From Planctomycetota bacterium (GTDB lineage Bacteria > Planctomycetota > Planctomycetia > Pirellulales > Pirellulaceae), in contig JAHWKS010000106.1 of assembly GCA_019347795.1 (NCBI GenBank), forward strand, positions 1 through 10,091: a stretch of DNA of 10,091 nucleotides, written 5' to 3'. Under the pieces are notes generated by a model. It had not been told where the DNA came from. It did no database searches and was given only the letters and a program-made list of their open reading frames with translations. The position numbers and the translations under genes were made by a program. Below are positions 6,413 to 10,091 of the stretch, piece after piece; the first letter of the stretch is position 1, and each line of letters begins with the position of its first letter.

Positions 6413-7203
6413 GGCTTGGAGCGACAAATCTTGCGGGCGTCCTCCTCGCAGCCTCGCTCTGCGCTTCCGCGGCGGTCGCGCAGCGGAGCGATGTCCACTA
6501 CTTGCAGTCGGCCGACCTGCCGCCGGGGGCGGTGGGAAGCGTGCAACTGCTGCGCGGCGGTCCGCTGCCGGGTTACTTTCAGCCGGTCGAGATTCAGGCG
6601 CCGCCGGGGGTGAGAGTTTCGCTCGCCACGCCCAGCGGCTTCACCGAGCCGGTCGAGGCGCCGGTCGTGGTGGGACTGCTCATCGGGCGCGTTTATCGCA
6701 TCAAGATCACCGACATCCCGGGCGAGCCGAATATTGGATTGGAAGTCTTCCCCACGATCGAACTGGTGAACCGTCTCTACCCGCCGCCCGGCTACGAGGC
6801 GCGGTTCCCCGTGCCGGTGCAGTTTGCGATCGACGATCTGGAGACGGCGATCAGCGGCCAGCTCGTCACCCGCGTCGTTTACCTGGAGGATCCGCTCAAC
6901 GCACTGCCGGTGGCGGAGACGCCCGAGACGCAGCGTTACTTTGAGGTGCATCCGCAGGACGATCCGCTGGAGGCGGCCGACCGGCTCGGCCGGCCGATGG
7001 CGATCGCCCGCGTCGGCTCGCGTCAGCCGGACGCCGACGGGCCGGATGCGGCGTTCCTGTACGGGGCCCCGCCCTGGCTGGCGATCCCCCGGTGTTACTG
7101 CACGCCGGTGGAGCAACTGAACCCAATTCGCGAAGGCCGCGACATTCCCCGCACGCCGATTACTCCCGCCTTCCCCGCGGGCATCGATCCACAAGGCCGA
7201 TGA
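6409..7203 (+). CDS. Secreted paralogue of the 4731-6101 lipoprotein core
   Basis: The predicted product has 264 residues. A signal peptide (about 1-24, LLAASLCASAAVA before QRSD) indicates export; there is no lipobox, unlike its paralogue. Residues 58-204 match the upstream lipoprotein's core motif by motif: GRVYRIKITDI against GGIYRLKLTNI, EVFPTIEL against ELYPTLEI, VPVQFAIDDLETAISGQLVT against IPIQFTDEDFAQVLAGNMVT, VVYLEDP against VIYLPDP, and EAADRLGRPMAIARVG against EADRRGAILAILRMG. The C-terminal ~60 residues are Pro-rich with a CYC pair and no long repeat tail. The ATG at 6409 lies in the last degenerate heptamer of the array and has no Shine-Dalgarno. The TGA stop overlaps the start of the next gene as ATGA, which implies translational coupling. 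The function is unknown. Confidence 0.85.
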   Translation: MRLGATNLAGVLLAASLCASAAVAQRSDVHYLQSADLPPGAVGSVQLLRGGPLPGYFQPVEIQAPPGVRVSLATPSGFTEPVEAPVVVGLLIGRVYRIKITDIPGEPNIGLEVFPTIELVNRLYPPPGYEARFPVPVQFAIDDLETAISGQLVTRVVYLEDPLNALPVAETPETQRYFEVHPQDDPLEAADRLGRPMAIARVGSRQPDADGPDAAFLYGAPPWLAIPRCYCTPVEQLNPIREGRDIPRTPITPAFPAGIDPQGR

Positions 7204-8636
7204 CGAAGCTGCACCGATTGAACTCGATCCGCTTTGCGATCCTCGCCCTCGCGGCGGTGTCGCTCTGTTCGTGCCAGTCGGGAGTGTCATCGGGGACGCG
7301 GACGGAAGTCGTGTCCGCGGCGCCGGCGCCGCAAGCGCCGCTCCCCTCCCCTGCCCCGCTGGCGAGCGCGAAACCGCAAGCGGGATGTCCGTGCTGCTCG
7401 GCCGAAACCGACTATGGGACGTTTGCCGCGGAGTATGACAAGCAGCATCCCGTCTATCCGGTGCAGCAGGCGGCGCTCAGGGGTCGGGGAGGTTTTTCGG
7501 TCGATGATTTTGCCACCTCGCAGGATCCATGGCCGAAAAACCACCCCGACCCCGTCGTGCAGCAGGCGGGGCATCACGAGCCGGCGCTCCCCCCTGCCCT
7601 GCCGCCGCAGGCGTGGACCGGCGCGCCGCACGATGGTTACACGCATCCGACCGCGCATCCGGCTCAGTATCCCTACGGCGTTCCCGCGGGGGTCGGGGCT
7701 TGGGCGCCGGCGGGAATTCAACGGCCGTGGCCGCCGGATGAGTGGATCTTCGACGGCGGCGATAAGCGGCCGCACGTCGAGGTGGCGCCCGACTGGAGCA
7801 TCTATGGACTCCAACAGGAAGACACCGTCGCCCACTTCGACACGCTCGACGGCCGAACGCTGGTCGAGCCGGCCAACCGCGTCCCGCTGTATGCCCCGCG
7901 CTTCGCCGCCGTGCGGAAGGTGTACGGGATCGAGGCGCACCATCATCGCACGCCGCCGCTGGTTCACGACAAGCCCGAGGGCGCCGTCGTCGAGCGCGAG
8001 GCGCAACTGGCGGTCGATGCGGATCAGTACCTGCATATGCGGACGAACCTTGGCGTTAAGTCGCCGATCATCAACCGCGAGCGGAGCGGACCGGTCACGC
8101 TGGCGGTCGAGCTGACGCCGGAGACGTTCGTCAACGAGTTCGCCGCCTACGAAGACTTGCAGATCATCCGGGCCGGCATCTTCGACAACAGCGAGAAGGC
8201 CCGCCTGGCGCAGATGGTGGACGCGGCGGCCGTCTGGACCGAGAAGCAGGCGGCGCAGGTGGTGATCGACGAGACTCAGGCCCTCACCGCCGTGGCCGAG
8301 GCGGGCGCCCAAGTGGCCGTGAAGTACGAGTTGGCCGGCAAGCCGCGATTGCGGATCGTGAAGGTGGCCGACCGCACCGAGGCCAGGCCCGGCGATATCG
8401 TCGAGTTCACGCTGCGCTTCGACAACATCGGCACGCAGGTGATCGGCAACGTCACCATCCTGGACAACCTCACCACGCGGCTGGAGTACGTGCCCGACAC
8501 CGCCCAATGCTCTCTGCGGGCGAACTTCGGCGTTCAGGAGAACTTCGGCGAGTCGCTGGCCCTCCGCTGGGAGATCCTCGATCCCATGGAGCCCGGCGAA
8601 GGCGGCGTGATCCGCTTCAAGTGCCGCGTGCGGTAA
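7200..8636 (+). CDS. Lipoprotein with a C-terminal DUF11-type domain
   Basis: The predicted product has 478 residues. The N-terminus is a lipoprotein-type signal (RFAILALAAVSLCSC), with Cys25 the probable lipidated residue after L-C-S. Residues ~27-180 are Pro/Ala/His-rich and probably disordered. Residues ~200-375 are a charged, mixed region without a recognised domain. Residues ~380-478 (LRIVKVADRTEARPGDIVEFTLRFDN, read in part, then NVTILDNLTTRLEYVPDTA) match the DUF11 beta-sandwich repeat found in bacterial surface proteins; only one repeat is present. The ATG at 7200 overlaps the previous stop as ATGA. Upstream in-frame codons belong to that gene's other frame, so an earlier start is unlikely. 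Residues ~92-123 are an in-frame insertion of a palindromic element flanked by 13-bp repeats. A surface or periplasmic structural role together with the two preceding proteins is likely but inferred. Confidence 0.86.
   Translation: MTKLHRLNSIRFAILALAAVSLCSCQSGVSSGTRTEVVSAAPAPQAPLPSPAPLASAKPQAGCPCCSAETDYGTFAAEYDKQHPVYPVQQAALRGRGGFSVDDFATSQDPWPKNHPDPVVQQAGHHEPALPPALPPQAWTGAPHDGYTHPTAHPAQYPYGVPAGVGAWAPAGIQRPWPPDEWIFDGGDKRPHVEVAPDWSIYGLQQEDTVAHFDTLDGRTLVEPANRVPLYAPRFAAVRKVYGIEAHHHRTPPLVHDKPEGAVVEREAQLAVDADQYLHMRTNLGVKSPIINRERSGPVTLAVELTPETFVNEFAAYEDLQIIRAGIFDNSEKARLAQMVDAAAVWTEKQAAQVVIDETQALTAVAEAGAQVAVKYELAGKPRLRIVKVADRTEARPGDIVEFTLRFDNIGTQVIGNVTILDNLTTRLEYVPDTAQCSLRANFGVQENFGESLALRWEILDPMEPGEGGVIRFKCRVR
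7480..7553. repeat. Palindromic element, copy 2 (in frame within a coding gene)
   Basis: Arms of 23 nt (7480-7502 and 7531-7553) pair with two mismatches around a 28-nt centre. They resemble the arms of copy 1 at 291-365, sharing GGGGTCGGG at the outer end and TTTTTCGG at the inner end, and the two centres also share TGATT and TGCC patches. Perfect 13-bp direct repeats, GTGCAGCAGGCGG, flank it at 7461-7473 and 7557-7569. The start-to-start distance is 96 bp, exactly 32 codons, so the host frame continues and each flank reads VQQA. Removing one repeat plus the element would give HPVYPVQQAGHHEP without a break. Confidence 0.87.
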
Positions 8637-8648
8637 CGGACACGCATT

Positions 8649-8693
8649 CCTCAGATACAATGCTGAGGGCGTTCGATGTCACTCGTCCAGGAG
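8649..8693 (+). promoter_or_regulatory. Candidate promoter/operator and ribosome-binding site for the 8701 gene
   Basis: An inverted repeat CCTCAG-ATACAATG-CTGAGG (8649-8668) begins 12 bp after the previous stop and has a TACAAT -10-like hexamer (8656-8661) in its loop, with no good -35. A protein binding the palindrome would cover such a promoter. Equally, the stem could be a weak 3'-end hairpin of the preceding transcript. CCAGGAG (8687-8693), 7 nt before the ATG at 8701, is a good Shine-Dalgarno and fixes that start. Confidence 0.4.
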
Positions 8694-8700
8694 TTGCTCC

Positions 8701-9324
8701 ATGCCATTCACGGAATTTAAGACGCTCTCCGACGTGCAGCGTGAGTACGGCGTGAAGTATGCCGAGGAAGACTTTCTGCAGTTCGGCCAAGCCTCGCCGT
8801 CGCAGCAGTTCCTCGACGAGCTGGAGTTCAACCGGCGCCACTTCGACGTTTCCTCCTCGGAAGCGGCGCGGTGCGAAAACCTGATCTACCCGGTGCTGCG
8901 CGAGGTATACAAGGGACATTCGGATCGCTTCTCCCTGTGGAGCCATACCACGATCTCTTGGGACAACCGGTTGTACGGAGCGCCGGATTATCTGTTCGCG
9001 ACGAAATCCGAACTTGGAAAGACGGTCGTTGGCCGACCTCTGGTAATTGTGGTCGAGGCGAAACGAAACGACTTCGAGGTGGGCTGGGCGCAGTGCCTGG
9101 CGGAGCTGGTGGCTGCGCAGCGGCTGAATGGTGATGCGCAGCTTCCGGTGTTCGGAGTTGTCACGGACGGCGAAGTGTGGCAGTTCGGGCGATTGATCGG
9201 CGATCGATTCACGAAGAATCGCTCGCGATCGACCGTGGACGACATCGCCGAAATCCTCGCCGCCTTCGCCTGGATGCTGAACGCCGCCCCCGACGCGGCC
9301 TCGCTGCAGACGAGCAACGCCTAG
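8701..9324 (+). CDS. Standalone PD-(D/E)XK nuclease-fold protein
   Basis: The predicted product has 207 residues and is soluble, with no signal peptide. The nuclease-fold core is readable: a helix with Glu54/Glu59 (SSSEAARCENLIYPVL), then GAPDYLF with Asp96, then PLVIVVEAKR with Glu119 and Lys121, then a helix GWAQCLAELVAAQ with Gln132, and VFGVVTDGEVWQF. This D-x22-E-x-K layout is that of PD-(D/E)XK nucleases, close in style to the N-terminal nuclease region of type I restriction HsdR subunits. No helicase or methyltransferase is present. From memory, very similar standalone proteins are common in cyanobacteria, which suggests an accessory, horizontally spread gene. The substrate is unknown, and DNA cleavage is inferred from the fold only. 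The start is supported by a good Shine-Dalgarno. The next gene, 112 bp downstream, is also a PD-(D/E)XK-type gene. Confidence 0.82.
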   Translation: MPFTEFKTLSDVQREYGVKYAEEDFLQFGQASPSQQFLDELEFNRRHFDVSSSEAARCENLIYPVLREVYKGHSDRFSLWSHTTISWDNRLYGAPDYLFATKSELGKTVVGRPLVIVVEAKRNDFEVGWAQCLAELVAAQRLNGDAQLPVFGVVTDGEVWQFGRLIGDRFTKNRSRSTVDDIAEILAAFAWMLNAAPDAASLQTSNA

Positions 9325-9370
9325 CTGCTGTGGCCGAACCCGGAAGCCGCTTCATGAAAATCTGACTTGG

Positions 9371-9415
9371 TTGTAGAATCGAAAGTGTGTCCCTAGAATT
9401 GCGGGCATTTGCCCG
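9371..9415 (+). promoter_or_regulatory. Candidate promoter and small hairpin before the Uma2-type gene
   Basis: TTGTAG (9371-9376) and TAGAAT (9394-9399) are spaced by 17 bp, a weak sigma70-like pair (3/6 and 5/6 matches). Just downstream, CGGGCA-TT-TGCCCG (9402-9415) is a small hairpin without a following T-run. It could lie in the 5' leader of the Uma2-type gene. The local drop in GC relative to the neighbouring coding DNA supports an intergenic control region. Confidence 0.3.
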
Positions 9416-9436
9416 GCCTTCGTCAAGGCGCCACTG

Positions 9437-10024
9437 ATGAGCATCGGCGAGCAAACCGCATACACCGCCTCGGACCTACTGGAAATGCCCGACGGCGATC
9501 GCTATGAGCTGGCGGGCGGTCAGCTTGTGGAGCGAGAGATGGGAGCCGAGTCCAGTTGGGTCGCGGGCAATGTGCACACCCATCTCAACAACTTCGTCTT
9601 GCAGCACGAGCTGGGATGGGCTTTGCCTGAGGGAACAAGTTTTCAATGTTTTCCTGACGATCCAGAGCGAGTGCGTCGGCCGGATGTTTCTTTCATCGCC
9701 CGGGGTCGGCTGGCCAGCGACATTCTCCCGCGCGGGCATTGCCGCATTGCGCCGGATCTGGCGGTCGAGGTGGTTTCGCCGCGTGATTCCTATTACGAGG
9801 TGGACCAGAAAGTGAGCGAGTATCTCGCCGCCGGCGTCCAGCAGGTGTGGGTGGTGAACCCCGACAACCGTACGCTCCGCGTCCATCACTTAAACGGCCC
9901 CTTGTCGCACCTGAACGAGAACGACGTTGTGTCCGGCGAAGATCTTCTGCCTGTCTTCGGGCGGCGCGTGGGCGACTTCTTCCCGCCGGCGAGGCAAGAG
10001 AACTCGAGTGCAGATCGAGGCTGA
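9437..10024 (+). CDS. Uma2-family (DUF820) putative endonuclease
   Basis: The predicted product has 195 residues, the usual size for this PD-(D/E)XK-fold family. The Uma2 landmarks are all present: an N-terminal TASDLLEMPDGDRYELAGGQ segment with Glu24, then VRRPDVSFI with Asp83, PDLAVEVVSPRDS with Glu111, and DQKVSEYLAAGVQQVWVVNP with Lys125, followed by a strand (TLRVHHL) and a C-terminal LPVF motif. Lys125 sits on the helix after the Glu, as is typical of this family. Members are very numerous in cyanobacteria and planctomycetes and are presumed nucleases, but their biological role is not settled. The ATG at 9437 is preceded only by a weak AAGG. The last ~15 residues are outside the domain. 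Nothing recognisable follows in the remaining 67 bases. Confidence 0.93.
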   Translation: MSIGEQTAYTASDLLEMPDGDRYELAGGQLVEREMGAESSWVAGNVHTHLNNFVLQHELGWALPEGTSFQCFPDDPERVRRPDVSFIARGRLASDILPRGHCRIAPDLAVEVVSPRDSYYEVDQKVSEYLAAGVQQVWVVNPDNRTLRVHHLNGPLSHLNENDVVSGEDLLPVFGRRVGDFFPPARQENSSADRG

Positions 10025-10091
10025 TTAAAGCGAGATCGCCCACTAAGGCGCCGGCGCCGCATTCCCCCTAACTCGCGCCCGAACCGCGGCC

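Noticed and set aside
7092..7199. Earlier start for the DUF11 lipoprotein
   Set aside because: It lies in a shifted frame inside the preceding gene, while the ATGA overlap at 7200 starts exactly at a signal peptide.
6295..7290. 331-codon minus-strand open frame
   Set aside because: It is a shadow of a clear plus-strand secreted protein, and its start is made only of heptamer-encoded Ser/Gln/Gly/Val repeats.
9402..9415. Terminator hairpin after the 8701-9324 gene
   Set aside because: The stem is only 6 bp with a 2-nt loop and has no T-run; it lies after a candidate promoter of the next gene.

Overview
The window is high-GC bacterial DNA. It most likely comes from a planctomycete of the Pirellulales type. 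That placement is an inference from style, not from a marker gene: secreted Pro/Gly-rich proteins and lipoproteins of unknown function, a DUF11-type lipoprotein, Uma2-type nucleases, and many short heptanucleotide and palindromic repeats between and inside genes. No rRNA, tRNA, CRISPR array, transposase or phage gene is visible.

Layout, left to right. (1) The 3' end of an unrecognised gene (1-279, +) is followed by a palindromic element (291-365). (2) A minus-strand pair follows: a four-helix membrane protein (1547-888), then dtd, a D-aminoacyl-tRNA deacylase (862-413). (3) Divergent from these is pdxA (1687-2778, +), the vitamin B6 biosynthesis dehydrogenase, which carries a 61-bp palindrome inside its reading frame. 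(4) A histidine-phosphatase gene (2858-3510, +) is broken by a one-base deletion immediately after its second catalytic histidine. (5) A secreted LolA-like protein (4475-3588, -) converges on it. (6) Three co-directional envelope genes follow: a Pro/Gly-rich lipoprotein (4731-6101), a secreted protein that is a divergent paralogue of its core (6409-7203), and a DUF11-type lipoprotein (7200-8636) that overlaps the previous gene by ATGA. (7) Two adjacent PD-(D/E)XK nuclease-fold genes close the window: a standalone EAK protein (8701-9324) and a Uma2-family protein (9437-10024).

The most unusual content is the repeats. Heptamer arrays of GCGARTR lie in inverted pairs at 2743-2853 and 3496-3609, and they supply the last codons and TAG stops of three genes. 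A second heptamer (GAGTCAG/CTGACYC) fills the gap between the two paralogues, together with a 115-bp tandem duplication, and runs into the start codon of the second paralogue. Two copies of a roughly 75-bp palindromic element, each flanked by 11-13-bp direct repeats, lie at 291-365 and 7480-7553; the second sits in frame inside the DUF11 lipoprotein gene. A 10-mer, CTCCCCTGCC, occurs five times, always on the + strand.

Functionally the left part is housekeeping (tRNA proofreading, cofactor synthesis). The centre is an envelope cluster that probably acts as one unit. The right edge looks like accessory nuclease genes. The clearest undescribed candidates are the paralogue pair with its coupled DUF11 lipoprotein, and the short repeats that insert into or terminate reading frames without destroying them.
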